Positions 27,248 to 37,632 of a stretch of DNA of 64,000 nt are shown here, in pieces; positions within the stretch are counted from its first letter, which is position 1; the number at the start of each line of letters is the position of its first letter. Below the pieces are notes generated by a model, which had not been told where the DNA came from, did no database searches, and saw only the letters and a list, made by a program, of their open reading frames with translations. This DNA comes from Petasospora fabianii (Eukaryota; Ascomycota; Saccharomycetes; Phaffomycetales; Wickerhamomycetaceae). Both the position numbers and the translations under genes were made by a program. The DNA lies in NCBI GenBank assembly GCA_022641835.1, contig CP048718.1, positions 1,136,651 to 1,200,650 on the forward strand, given 5' to 3'.

Positions 27248-30007
27248 TCAATTTTGAACCCGTCTCAAAGTACTCTCCCTAGCACTTAAACTCTTTAACA
27301 GACTCTTGTAAAGCCCCTTCTTCAAATTGAGCCTCATCTTCTCTTGTCCCATACTGACAAACACTTGACTAAGATAATTGTATTTCAACCCAGCATCATC
27401 AATAGACTCAATAACATGCTTCACTTCTTCAGATCTTTCCATCCCGGTCTGTAACGAATGAAGTGACAACTTGGAAGAATTCATAAAGCTAATGGCAAGT
27501 TTAGCATCGTGTCTTAGTAACCACATTCCAGTTTCACGTATAAAGTCTTCATCATCGCACTTCTTCGAAAGCTCACAAATGATGTGTAATGAATTTGAAG
27601 AGTCAAACCCTTGATCAGTGATCTTGTGATCAATGAGATCTTTATGGATAAAGATGGCACTCTTTGGATCTTCACGTTCGGCCAGGATGTGTGCAAGGGC
27701 AAGATGCTTCCCATGTTGTCTTAAGATTGGAACCACATCCACCGTGGACACCAATTTTAGAGTCTGTATTAGTTGTTGTGGATTGTTAAGATGATAAAGC
27801 ACTGTGGTTAGTTCGATTGTAGTGATGATATCTCGATTCTCAACTGTATGCTTTAAGAGCCATCTCTCTAGGAAGAGCTCAAAGAATGTGTTAAATGCGG
27901 TCTCTTTGATACTCTTCTTCAGTTTCAGAGTTAATGGAATGAGACCTCCAAATATGTATAGATCACCATGGACTTCATATCCAAAGATGTAAATGAGAAT
28001 GCGTGGGTCAACTGTTCCATTGGTCCAAGATTCCAGTGCTGCGTCGTAATTGTGTTCAACAAGTCTCATGAGAGATATCTGAAGATTGAGATACTCGACT
28101 TCAATCACAGTGAGTTCTGTTGTTGCCTGACTCGTGGCCAGTTCCTTCTCTAATACTTTGAGTTTGGTGACGGACTGAAGTCTCTCGAGTCGTGATTGAG
28201 GTACAATAGTTTCCACAAGGGTCTCAGAGAAGATGAGGATAGAGCAATTGACTTTGGAGATCGATTGGGCAAATTCAAGTTCCTTAGCATCTCTCTTAGG
28301 GTCTGACCCGACGATTGGTTTCAATGTGATCAATTCAACAAGTTTCGAGGCATTGACACTTAACGGTTCTACTCTTGTGACATGGACCCTTTGGGAGAAA
28401 GTCCAAGTTTGAAGCTCTCTTTGATCTTCAAGGGAATAAGCAGTGACTTCACCACCTCTCACAGTTATTACGGCATCGTTATCAGTGAGCACAGAATCAG
28501 GATACGACAACATGGGGATTGTGCCCCTCGAGACGTCACCTTTCAAGTTGACAACGAGACCCATAGCTGGATCATCTTTTCCTGTACCACAAACAAGCAG
28601 GAATTCATCGTTACCGACACCTTCGACGAACGGAGTAAGTTGATGCTCTTGGTCAATGTCAGCACCTGCAGTATTCACTGGGAAGAGCATTGTTCTGTTG
28701 TTGAGCTCTCTTTTGATGTCCAGCATCTCGTATTGTCCATCATGAGCTACAATGAGTCGATCTTCACGTCTCTTACCGCAGACGGCACCGCATTTGACAT
28801 CTTTAACGAGTCTAAGAGCCTGTTTGGTAACGTTAACGATACGAAGTTGTGACTTGGTCATAATGGCCACATGAACACCATTTTCGTCACATTTAGCTTT
28901 CTTGTTAAGATCGAGTTCGATCGAATTGACATCCTTGATACGTCCAATACTCAGAGGTGAAGTGGATGGAAGGGAGAAACATTGGAGCAAGTGTCCCGAG
29001 ACAACTAATAGTATCTGGAGAGTTGGGAGGGGAAGGAAGTGTGTAACGGGGAGCTGACGTGTCTGATGGAAGGGCACCTGTGAGGTAAGAATGTATTCTG
29101 GGCCAGGGATTAGTGTGTATGTGAGGATGTACCCTAGAGACGTACCAAGATAAATGTTGTTCTCGTGATGACAGATGGCTGTTGTTGTACCTAAGGATGG
29201 TGGAACTTCGAGATGGAGACTCGACAAGGTGTATGGTCCCGGTGTTACTGAGAGGAGTGTGTTTAGTGTCTTATCTTCTATCTCTTGCTTGTCTTCTGGT
29301 GCAATATCTGAGCTTTTAACCGGCTCAACTTGAGCATCTTCTGTCTCTTCGACATTGGGCGTGCTGATCTCAGCAACTTCTTTATCAGTAGCCAAGCTCT
29401 TCCCATCAGGCTTTGTCTCGTCTTCAGCCTTGTCAGCATTATCAGCTGTGTCATCTTGCACCTCTGTCACTGTGTCGGTGTCTTTCTCTTGCTCTTGCTC
29501 TTGCTCTTGTTCTTGTTCTTGTTCCTCATCTCCATCATCCGGACCAGCCTCTACTGTAGACTCGTGAGTCTCCTCCTTCTTCTCGGACTGAATGTCGTTA
29601 TCTGACGGTTCAATTGAGTCTCGGTTAGCACTGTTGTCATCTTCAGAACGTATCACAGTGTCATTATCGTCATCATCGTCGTCATCGCCATCATGATCAT
29701 TTGGTATCTCGATAGAAGTAGGATCAGCCGGGGGAGTCTCAGAGTTTTCAGTGCGGTCCTGCCGCATCACATCCTCTTCACCTGTCTCAACACTAGACTC
29801 TGGCACTTCTGATTGCAATTTCTCTCCTGTTACACTCTTAGTGTCATCTTGTAGGTCATTTTGTGTATCATTTTGCGTGTCTGTTTGACTCGTGGTGTCT
29901 TCTGCATGCTTAACACTTTGCTCGACTTCCTCCGCCACCACGGACTCTCGCGAGGATTGTTCTTGACTCTTCTTAACCTTGGATTTGCTCTTCTTCTTCT
30001 TGGCCAT
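27248..30007 (-). CDS. VPS3: CORVET subunit Vps3 (CNH-domain tethering protein)
   Basis: The 919-residue product has a CNH/beta-propeller-like domain starting near residue 255 (ICHHENNIYLGTSLGYILTYTL). A helical C-terminal half carries DPRILIYIFGYEVHGDLYIFGG, which matches the Vps39/TGFBRAP1 family and fits Vps3, the Vps21 (Rab5)-binding subunit of the endosomal CORVET complex. The alternative is Vam6/Vps39; the length and the DPRILIYIFG segment favour Vps3. The first 240 residues are unusual: a Lys-rich start followed by a long Glu/Asp/Thr low-complexity tract with an EQ repeat. The ATG at 30007 is the first in the frame. Confidence 0.72.
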   Translation of the reverse strand: MAKKKKSKSKVKKSQEQSSRESVVAEEVEQSVKHAEDTTSQTDTQNDTQNDLQDDTKSVTGEKLQSEVPESSVETGEEDVMRQDRTENSETPPADPTSIEIPNDHDGDDDDDDDNDTVIRSEDDNSANRDSIEPSDNDIQSEKKEETHESTVEAGPDDGDEEQEQEQEQEQEQEKDTDTVTEVQDDTADNADKAEDETKPDGKSLATDKEVAEISTPNVEETEDAQVEPVKSSDIAPEDKQEIEDKTLNTLLSVTPGPYTLSSLHLEVPPSLGTTTAICHHENNIYLGTSLGYILTYTLIPGPEYILTSQVPFHQTRQLPVTHFLPLPTLQILLVVSGHLLQCFSLPSTSPLSIGRIKDVNSIELDLNKKAKCDENGVHVAIMTKSQLRIVNVTKQALRLVKDVKCGAVCGKRREDRLIVAHDGQYEMLDIKRELNNRTMLFPVNTAGADIDQEHQLTPFVEGVGNDEFLLVCGTGKDDPAMGLVVNLKGDVSRGTIPMLSYPDSVLTDNDAVITVRGGEVTAYSLEDQRELQTWTFSQRVHVTRVEPLSVNASKLVELITLKPIVGSDPKRDAKELEFAQSISKVNCSILIFSETLVETIVPQSRLERLQSVTKLKVLEKELATSQATTELTVIEVEYLNLQISLMRLVEHNYDAALESWTNGTVDPRILIYIFGYEVHGDLYIFGGLIPLTLKLKKSIKETAFNTFFELFLERWLLKHTVENRDIITTIELTTVLYHLNNPQQLIQTLKLVSTVDVVPILRQHGKHLALAHILAEREDPKSAIFIHKDLIDHKITDQGFDSSNSLHIICELSKKCDDEDFIRETGMWLLRHDAKLAISFMNSSKLSLHSLQTGMERSEEVKHVIESIDDAGLKYNYLSQVFVSMGQEKMRLNLKKGLYKSLLKSLSARESTLRRVQN

Positions 30008-30672
30008 TTCAATCGAGCACAAGTGTCTTTTCTGTTGAGTTTAAGTGACAGTTTATGAAGAGATTTGAGATTTGGGGGATCAAAGAAGGAGTCTCCGGAG
30101 ATGTCGCATTTTTCGCGGGGCTGACCATAATGAAGTGTATATGGGTGTCTATTAATGAAGAGTTAATAGAGTTATAAGGGGGTTATTAGATTAGGTTAAG
30201 AGTGAGATGCCTCTCTGTTGGAGGAGTTGGCCGAGGCAGAGAGCTGGTGGTGGATTGGTCATCAAATAGTATGATTGTGGGGCTCAGAGTTGTCGGGAGT
30301 TTATCTTGATCTCTCATGATAGTAGTTAAGCTTCAATAGGAGAGCTCAAAGCATTGTTATTTAGATAAGCAAGATATACCTACTCGACTTCTCCTATCAC
30401 TACACTTAGAGCCATAGTTAGGTAATTGAATTAGACCCTTGGGGAATCTATCTCTACAACACGTACGTACAGAATATATCATATCATCAAAAGCAAATCA
30501 AATAGAACCTATAGCACACACACCACACAGAGATAAGACACTTGTTGAAAACTGTCACTCTATGAACTAAAAGTGTGCAGATGCAAAAAAAAACACAACG
30601 CACACAACCAAATGGAAGACTCTCATCTTCATTTATGCTCTTTTTATCGTTTTATCTTGTTTCAATCTCTGA
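30008..30672. other. intergenic region between ERG6 and VPS3
   Basis: This 665-bp region lies 5' of VPS3 and 3' of ERG6. It includes TTTTTCGCGGGG at about 30109-30120. I see no further gene or repeat. Confidence 0.7.
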
Positions 30673-31791
30673 TTAGTCCTTAGCATCCAATGGCTTCTTA
30701 GCAACAAAGAGCATCATTGGAGTGAACAACTTCTGCTTACCACCGGCAACAAGACCAATAGCAGCCTCCTCCAAGGCATGAGTAACCTTTTGAGAACCAG
30801 CTGGGGCAAGACCCAAAGTCTCCATGAATCCAACAAGGGCAGTGGTGATCTTTCTACCAAAGGAAGAAGTTCTGAAGAAAGTGGTGATATCGTAAAAGGA
30901 CTGAACGTACTTCCATTCACCGGTCAATGGGTAATACCATGGAATCTCATCACCCATATCAGCAAGATCCTTTTCAAAATCAATCTCGAAACCGACATTC
31001 TTCAAAGCTTGTCTAGCAACGTCAACTTTGTACATCTTTGGAATACCATCACCAAGTTCAATTTCATAAGCAATCTTTCTGTGTTCTTCGTTTGTCTCAT
31101 CGTACTTATCGGTCATGACCCACTCATAAACACCAAATACACCACCTGGCTTCAAAACTTTGTAGATCTCACCATAGACACCTTCGAGAACAGGAGCATG
31201 CACAGTGGCCTCAATAGCATACACAGCGTCAAAAGTCTCTGGCTCAAAGTCCATCTTCATGAAATCACCCTTAACAAACTTCATCTTTGATGCAAGACCA
31301 GCCTTCTGAGCATACCAATTAGCCTTCTCAATCTGGTAATCATTGTTGTTCAATCCAGTAATGTTACAGTTTGTAAATCTGCAAATCTCACGAGCTGGAC
31401 CACCAACACCACAACCAACGTCCAACACGTTCCAGCCGTCCTGGATGCCAATCTTGGAGGCAAGGTAATGCTCATGACGAGCAGTGGCTTGAGTGAATGG
31501 TTCTCCCTTGTAGAATCTTGAGAAATGGAAAGATGTACCCCATCCATACTCATAGAAATCAGTGACAACGTTATAGTATGAGTGTGTACTCTGGTTGTAA
31601 TCCTCTAAACGTCTCTTTTCAGCCTCATCGTCGGTCTTACCGTCCCAATGCTTAAGGTAGGCATCAACAGCAGCCTTTTGAGCAGCTTTGTCCTTGGAGA
31701 GAATGGCACCCATTCCACTCTTGGAACCAGCGTTTTCACCGTGAAGGGCCTTTGAGAACTCGGCCTGTGTCTTTCTAAGATCAGCTGACAT
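30673..31791 (-). CDS. ERG6: sterol C-24 methyltransferase
   Basis: The 372-residue enzyme transfers methyl from SAM to C-24 of zymosterol in ergosterol synthesis, at lipid droplets and the ER. It carries the sterol-binding region [18 protein letters not shown] near residue 80, the SAM motif [15 protein letters not shown] near 130, the AIEATVHAP segment, and VLKPGG. Length and order match Erg6. The ATG at 31791 ([12 protein letters not shown]) is used because the longer frame has no earlier ATG. A large gene-free region lies upstream. Confidence 0.97.
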   Translation of the reverse strand: MSADLRKTQAEFSKALHGENAGSKSGMGAILSKDKAAQKAAVDAYLKHWDGKTDDEAEKRRLEDYNQSTHSYYNVVTDFYEYGWGTSFHFSRFYKGEPFTQATARHEHYLASKIGIQDGWNVLDVGCGVGGPAREICRFTNCNITGLNNNDYQIEKANWYAQKAGLASKMKFVKGDFMKMDFEPETFDAVYAIEATVHAPVLEGVYGEIYKVLKPGGVFGVYEWVMTDKYDETNEEHRKIAYEIELGDGIPKMYKVDVARQALKNVGFEIDFEKDLADMGDEIPWYYPLTGEWKYVQSFYDITTFFRTSSFGRKITTALVGFMETLGLAPAGSQKVTHALEEAAIGLVAGGKQKLFTPMMLFVAKKPLDAKD

Positions 31792-32707
31792 CGTCTGTTT
31801 TAGTGTTGAAACTTTTTGCGATGGCAAAATCAAGAGAGAGACAAGAAGAGAAGAGTGGAAAGAGGAATGCCCACCGCTGTTTTTTTCTTTGGTGTTGACG
31901 GTCCAAACCGCGTCTGGGAGCTAAACGAGATGCCGAACGCGTCGAGGCGCGAGATCGGGAACGAGCAAGAGAGTTCCTCGCGATATGGCGCTAAACGAGA
32001 GATACGAACCCCATTATGTTATATATATAAATGTTATATGAGCATGGGTGGAGTTTTCGTATCCTGTTTTGGTAATATACAGAACTTGCTATATATATCA
32101 TACAGTTAGTATGTCTGGGACATACATGCTTGGACAAATAAGCGCGTATTATATATCATAATGGCATCAGAGTTCATCTATATTTTTTATCATATAGCAT
32201 TGCGTTCTTTGCGGTGGATCTATATATATATATTATATATACTTATTCCCGCGGCACTTCGTGTAGGACTTAACTTGCTGTTAGTCCCTTGATATATATT
32301 TATATAGCACGTCGTATAGGAACTACGGTTGTTCTAGTCCCTTACCTTCTACTCTGCAATTAGTGACACAGAGGACTAATCATATACTTATGTCCTTCAA
32401 AGACCAAGGCAAACACTGTCTCTCTAATAGAGTTAGTTGAGCCAACGTAGTAATCTCTGTAAACATCAGGGGTAAAAAGTTTAAAAAGGTAAATATTGGA
32501 GTAGTGCTCCTACCGTAACACCGCCTATTCCCGAGGCCCATGTCTTTTGTGGCAAACTAATTAGTTCATATGTTTCCCAGGTGAAACCCATAAAAATCCT
32601 TATGAGTCCCCTAATACCCATTCTCAGTTACAACTCTCTTTCCAAATTTGCCAAACAGCCATCATGGAACCCTCAGTGCTGAGTTTGAAGTCACAAACGA
32701 CATGGTC

Positions 32708-33415
32708 TAACATAGGCTCAATAGCTATATGTGTCCTTGCATGGTAGTCATTTGGATTAGCTATAAGTCAAGGCAGGAGTGCTAACTGCCTCCATTCCAT
32801 TTGTCGTTGTACTCCATATGAAACACTGGGATCTATGAAAACTTTTAACCCATTTGCAGTAATATTGTGGTCATGTTCAGTTTTCAAGTTAGTTGGGATG
32901 AGAGTGGTGTCTTACCACGTATTTTCATACGTGTGAACTTGCATTTTAGGAGTGTTGCGGTACTCCTATCTATAGGTCGAGGGGAAGAGCTTAACTGCTT
33001 TTCATTCACTATTTTCACCTACTGATAAGACTCTGAACTAACGATCCACTTTCCCCCTCTCCGAGCCTTATGGGTCAATGGACACTGTGGTTCTCCGGTG
33101 CTACGTCTGATGGGTTATTGGTTTAACACATGTTTGCATGTGTGTCCTTGCATGGTATGTCTTTGACGTATCTATAAGACAAGGCAGGTGAGCTAACTGC
33201 CTCCATTCCAGTATCTCGTCTTGACAAAGCACTGTAGCTATGAGCTCTCACAGGGCTCTTTGGACCACCGTTACTGTTGAATGTTCATGTATTGACTCAG
33301 TTAAGTTGCTGGATGTGATGTATAATCATGTGTCTTCACATGTGTCCTCGCTTTGTCGAGGCTGATGAGCTAACTGCCTTCATTCATTACTACCGCACTC
33401 TGACAAGGTACTGAA
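32708..33415 (+). repeat. four tandem ~200-bp units with conserved hairpins
   Basis: Units end with a related box (GAAACACTG at 32820, GATAAGACTCTGAA at 33024, GACAAAGCACTG at 33223, GACAAGGTACTGAA at 33402), spaced 204, 199 and 179 bp. Each contains a variant of GCTAACTGCCTCCATTC. Units 1 and 3 share TGTGTCCTTGCATGGTA and a GGCAG...CTGCC hairpin. Units 2, 3 and 4 begin with tetraloop hairpins of different sequence but full pairing: CACGTAT/ATACGTG (32916-32933), ACACATG/CATGTGT (33126-33143) and CATGTG/CACATG (33327-33342). This is a duplicated, structure-constrained element; I do not recognise the family. Confidence 0.6.
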
Positions 33416-33429
33416 CACCCATGTCATAT

Positions 33430-34340
33430 CTTAGGCTGTCAGTTGACAGCTTCTCAGAGAGGTGGATTGGTCTCAGGGGAATCGTCCACATTTGGTTACC
33501 ATTCGAACCGGAGTTGAAGGATGCCCAGCCAAAAGAAGAGTTGCGAGCAGGGAGGAGTCCGTTGCCTTATATCACACCCAGCTTGTATATACTACATGTC
33601 TAGGGTGCCCTAAGGGCCAGTGCTTCTTCTGGGTCAGTGTCTGCATGGAGGTCGGTGTTATACCTCTTAGTTGAAGGACTCCGTACACCTCCCGCTGGCC
33701 CCATCTAACGAGGGGGAAGCCAGTATGGCCTCGCACATGACGGTGGACTAGACCTACCACGACAGTCATCGGGGTGTGAGCTTCCTTCTTGGGACAGTGA
33801 CATGGGGGCTCGTGTGCACCTCATTAGTAGGCTCCGGATTCCCCTGTGCCTGGCAACCCGAACGGGGGAAGTCGGCAAAACCTAGGTGGTGTCCCTCGCA
33901 GACAGGTGGAGAAATCCTGGAGGGTCATCCCAGGATGTCGGACACTTCTCCCCCCAGGTAAAGACTACGGAGATGGTCGTCAGAGTGCCACCTAGGATGG
34001 AATAGGAAGGAATTGGTGGTCTCTGGACACGACTATCCCGAATAGTCCCTGGCAGTGGGAAAAGCCTTACGCTGACCCAAAAGTAGATCCGCGGCCCCTG
34101 GGAAGAGGTACTAACGTTGAACATAGACAGGGTGGACAGAGTGATGGATGATACCCCGGTGGTGTTGTTCGTCCCCCAGGTGGGGATACTCAGGTGGCCA
34201 TGAATCGTCATAGGCAGTGAGGTGATGCCTCTCACCATAGTGAGGCATCGGACAAATTCACTGGGGCCCAACTCTTTGCACACAACCTGTAGTTTCAGCG
34301 TAGAGGCCACCATTAAAGCAAGAGGCCCTTCCTTGCTATA
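33430..34340. ncRNA. candidate structured non-coding RNA region
   Basis: This 0.9-kb block is visibly more GC-rich than its flanks and packed with local inverted repeats: CTGTCA/TTGACAG near 33436, TCCTGG/CCCAGGA near 33915, GACTAT/ATAGTC at 34031-34047, and GATGCCTC/GAGGCATC at 34223-34249. No long ORF has family similarity. A TACTAAC sits at 34109-34115 with AG 11 bases on. It could be a long ncRNA that includes the upstream tandem units. It does not show the hallmarks I would expect for U1, U2, U6, SRP or 5S RNA. Strand and ends are unknown. Confidence 0.3.
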
Positions 34341-35865
34341 TTAATGGTCCCAGTGGGGTCAAAAATGTTGGGTAATCATGGGGGAGCGGGGGCATGTCCG
34401 ATTTTTCGTAGGTATAGGGTCATAGCTCGCTATGTTGTAGGAAGGCGTTGGAGAGAGAAGGAGGGCAGTTATGCATCTCTAGTGTACATGTAGCGATCCA
34501 TTAGGCTCGAAGTAGTAATATAAAGCTTGTTTCGTGCTTGTAGATGATGCGCTGGCCGTGTTATGGTAAAATGAAGTAAAAAACGGGTGGTGTCATGACA
34601 CGTCAGGGAGACATGTAGTCTTTAATTTGCGCGTATATGACCGAATACAGGACTCTAAAGTAAGTTTAAGTGGTTGGTATATGATCTCAAGTGCGAAGTT
34701 ATGTGAAAGAATAGTTTTAGGCCGTGAAACGTGGTTGTCTACTAGAAATTTAATGGAGTGTAACCGGATACGCTCTACTATCGTGACAAGACACCATTAT
34801 GGTCTCCACATTCAGCCTCTCTGGGGACAGATGAAGTGATTTTAGCTTATAGGGCTGTAATAGGAAGGCAGGAAATGACACTGAAGACAAGTACGGGCTG
34901 TTTCAACAGCGTTTCACGACATATGGTCCATTTTAACGATCACAGAAGCTGCGTGATTTTGGAAAAGGAACGCCACGCAACTGGGACAATCATATACAAA
35001 GGAATTGAGCCACAAAGCTGTATCCTGTTGCTGGTATAGTATCTGGCACCTCTGGCTACGCTCTTCATACAGTTTCTGGTGCTAGTTCTCGTTAGTCATT
35101 GCGTATGATTGTAATACACTGGTATAAGACAATTTGATCTAGGAAGCCGTACCAGCTGCAAAGACACATGAGAGATATACCTGATTAGCCTGTCCTATGA
35201 TTTAGGAATAGTATGATTCAAGAGCCTGTAAACTACATGTTATATTGATAGTATTCCCAAGCTGTCAACCGAGGGAGCTAGTGTATATGATCGTCTGGTA
35301 TTTCAGTTGATTTCGTCAATCTTTTCTGTACTTTCCTGCACTTTTCGCGAAGAATATGCACTTGTATCGTAAATATATGCACTGTATTGGTTATGCATTA
35401 GTATGCATATTTGTGCATTGATGAAATAAGCTACGCGCTGTCTGTCATAATGCTTGATCGAGCTTCCTGTCATGCTCCAAAGTGGACTGATGTGCGATTA
35501 AAAGTTTAGTGGTATGGCCTCTGTCTGAAAATATTGAGGATACATATATATCTTAACTTGTACAGCATCATTAATCACTGGCTATTGCGAAATTATCATA
35601 AAATGAGATGTGGTGTCCGGATAACATCGAAGAGCTGTTTTGACCCTTTCAATCATCGATTGGAGCTTATACTATTGATTCCAGTGAGACTATTGTTGTT
35701 CTTTGATTACGTACAGCAGAGGAAAAGAGACACATCTCCTACTACATGAGATATTGTGGGTACAGACGAAAACAATCTTTGATAACTTGAATAACTACGC
35801 ACGGAAGTAAAATATAGTAATATAGTACAACTATCTATTTTGTATAGAGGATATGAACCAACAGC

Positions 35866-37116
35866 TTACTTAGCATTGATTTCTGGACAAACACGGGCAC
35901 CTTGGAACCAGATTCTAGCAGCAGCACCGGAACCAATCAATGTCTTCACCATTGGCTTCTCACCAGCGGAACCTTTACCCTCTTGTGCTCTTTCCTCAGG
36001 GTTTGGATCAAACTTCTTGATAGTACCAAATTGCTCCTTAACAAGCTCGTAATGCTCCTCAGAGAGTCTCCAAACTTCAAACATCTGGAAATAGAGTCCA
36101 TCCTTTGGATCATAGTGGTATTTTCTGAAGAAGTTCAAATGTCTCTCAATCTCATTTTTACAAGCATTGGCAGTAGATTCTGGTGCCTTATCACCAACTA
36201 CCAATAAGTAATCAGCCAAACCTTCAATGAGAAGTTGGATGAAGTATGATGGATCACGCCAGAATCTTCTTCCAGCTTCGACCCAGTCTCTGCAAAAGAG
36301 TGACTTGTTACGATTGGTGGCAGCAGCGGCCAAATCATTAGCATGTTTAAGCCATTTTTCATCCTTTGTAAACTCATACAAGAGGGAACAGGCACTGAGG
36401 GCACAACCAGTGTTATAAGTCCACTTCATACCATTAGGACCGTCACTGTTCTTATCAATACCATCCAACACGGTGTACTCTTTCTTGTCCAACAAGGTAT
36501 CCAACAACCAATCGGTACACTTAGCACCAAATTGGATATATGTCTGAGCCTCATTTGGAATGAACTTGGCCAATCTCAAACAAGCTAAAGCAGTCTCACT
36601 AGTGGAGATAGCACTGATGTATGGCTTATCTCTGTGCCACAGAACACCACCTTGAACCTTGGCACGCTTCTCATTATTCCAACCACCCATCAAATATCTG
36701 ACAAGCTCACGACCACGATCCAAGTATTCCTTCTTTTGAGTCACTTCATAAGCAGTGATCAATGCTGAGGCAACTTGTGCGTCATCATCGTAATAGATAT
36801 CACCGTTACCGTTAAAGTTCTCAACGGCACAGTAACCATACTTATCTGGGGATCTGTAACGGTACAATGCATTAACAGCTGGTTCAATCAATGGGCCAAG
36901 CTCATCTGGATAGATTCTAGCACCATCAACAATGGCCTGTGTAGCAACAGCAACTGACCAAACATTAAATTTGTTTTCATCACCATAAGTACCAGAACAT
37001 TTTGGACGAGGAGAGATAAAAGTTCCCTTTTCTGGACTCCAAAAGTGTCCCCACATGTTTCTCACAACATTATAACCTTCGAGATTCGGATTGTTAACAA
37101 TTGGGTTCTCTGGCAT
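35866..37116 (-). CDS. GH76-like six-hairpin glycosidase, apparently intracellular
   Basis: The 416-residue protein looks like a glycoside hydrolase family 76 (alpha-1,6-mannanase) type (alpha/alpha)6 barrel. It has VWSVAVATQAIVDGAR, an acidic DIYYDDDAQVASAL segment near residue 108 in the position of the family's catalytic Asp pair, a GGVLWHRD motif, and WTYNTG. Unlike the cell-wall enzymes Dcw1 and Dfg5 it has no signal peptide or GPI signal, so it is probably cytosolic. The substrate is unknown. Codon use is even and strongly biased, suggesting good expression. It ends beside the 4-kb gene-free region. Confidence 0.65.
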   Translation of the reverse strand: MPENPIVNNPNLEGYNVVRNMWGHFWSPEKGTFISPRPKCSGTYGDENKFNVWSVAVATQAIVDGARIYPDELGPLIEPAVNALYRYRSPDKYGYCAVENFNGNGDIYYDDDAQVASALITAYEVTQKKEYLDRGRELVRYLMGGWNNEKRAKVQGGVLWHRDKPYISAISTSETALACLRLAKFIPNEAQTYIQFGAKCTDWLLDTLLDKKEYTVLDGIDKNSDGPNGMKWTYNTGCALSACSLLYEFTKDEKWLKHANDLAAAATNRNKSLFCRDWVEAGRRFWRDPSYFIQLLIEGLADYLLVVGDKAPESTANACKNEIERHLNFFRKYHYDPKDGLYFQMFEVWRLSEEHYELVKEQFGTIKKFDPNPEERAQEGKGSAGEKPMVKTLIGSGAAARIWFQGARVCPEINAK

Positions 37117-37632
37117 TGTGTCCTGTCCTGTCCTTGCTGGATATGTCTTGTCTTGTCTGGATTGAAAGGTTGCGACAATGTGTCGAAAAGAAAGTGTTGG
37201 GTGCGGTTGCGGGTATAAGCTTTTAGAAGTTATCGGTTATGTGAGTTAGATCTGGGACGTTTAACCGATGTGTATATGGGATTTTTTCAATATGAGAATA
37301 TATCTATATAGATATAATGCATTGGTGGGGGGCCCATATGCGGTTTTTATATATGACGAAGCACCCCCCGTGTGCACATCATGAAATTTGGCAGTGCCCC
37401 GCGCGTACGCTGGCGCGCCAAACTAGCAAGATTGCTGGTTCCCCGGCCGCTGCGGAAAAACGTCAGAGGCGTTTTGAGCGTCGGGAAAAGGGCAAGGCTT
37501 GACACTATATAGCAAAACAATAAGCGATATATTGATTTATTGCATATTGGAAGATTTTGGCGAAAAAAATCGACTCCGCTTACAAAATTGGCGAAAATTC
37601 ACACTATATATTGATCTGAGTATACTATCGAT
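37117..37632. other. intergenic region with a GC-rich palindromic island
   Basis: The 516 bp contain a GC-rich segment at about 37320-37470 with the inverted pair TTTGGC (37387-37392) and GCCAAA (37417-37422) flanking CGCGCG and GCGCGC runs. No known site is assigned. Short ORFs here have no support. Confidence 0.5.

Larger units (their letters stand above)
31792..35865. other. 4-kb region without a convincing protein gene
   Basis: Parts: 31792-32200 is the ERG6 promoter, with AT-rich runs after a GC-rich start. 32220-32690 contains several short hairpins, including two related ones (near 32263-32291 and 32310-32341, each ending TAGTCCC). 32708-33415 holds four tandem ~200-bp structured units. 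33430-34340 is a GC-rich block full of hairpins. 34360-35860 is ordinary composition with only short, unrelated ORFs, plus three spaced ATGCACTGTAT-like copies near 35355-35385. No ORF over 145 codons exists and none resembles a known family. Confidence 0.7.

Noticed and set aside
31816-32109. 97-codon open frame upstream of ERG6
   Set aside because: It does not begin with ATG, overlaps the ERG6 promoter and has no recognisable domain.
33882-34313. 143-codon minus-strand frame in the GC-rich block
   Set aside because: Composition is explained by GC-rich DNA with few stops; no domain, and it covers strong hairpins that suggest RNA structure instead.
34369-34620. TGTTGGG start resembling a yeast LTR
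   Set aside because: No matching CA end, no target-site duplication and no second copy in the window.
34627-35039. Two overlapping short frames that might be a frameshifted pseudogene
   Set aside because: Neither resembles a known family and only one-base overlap links them; too weak to call a broken gene.
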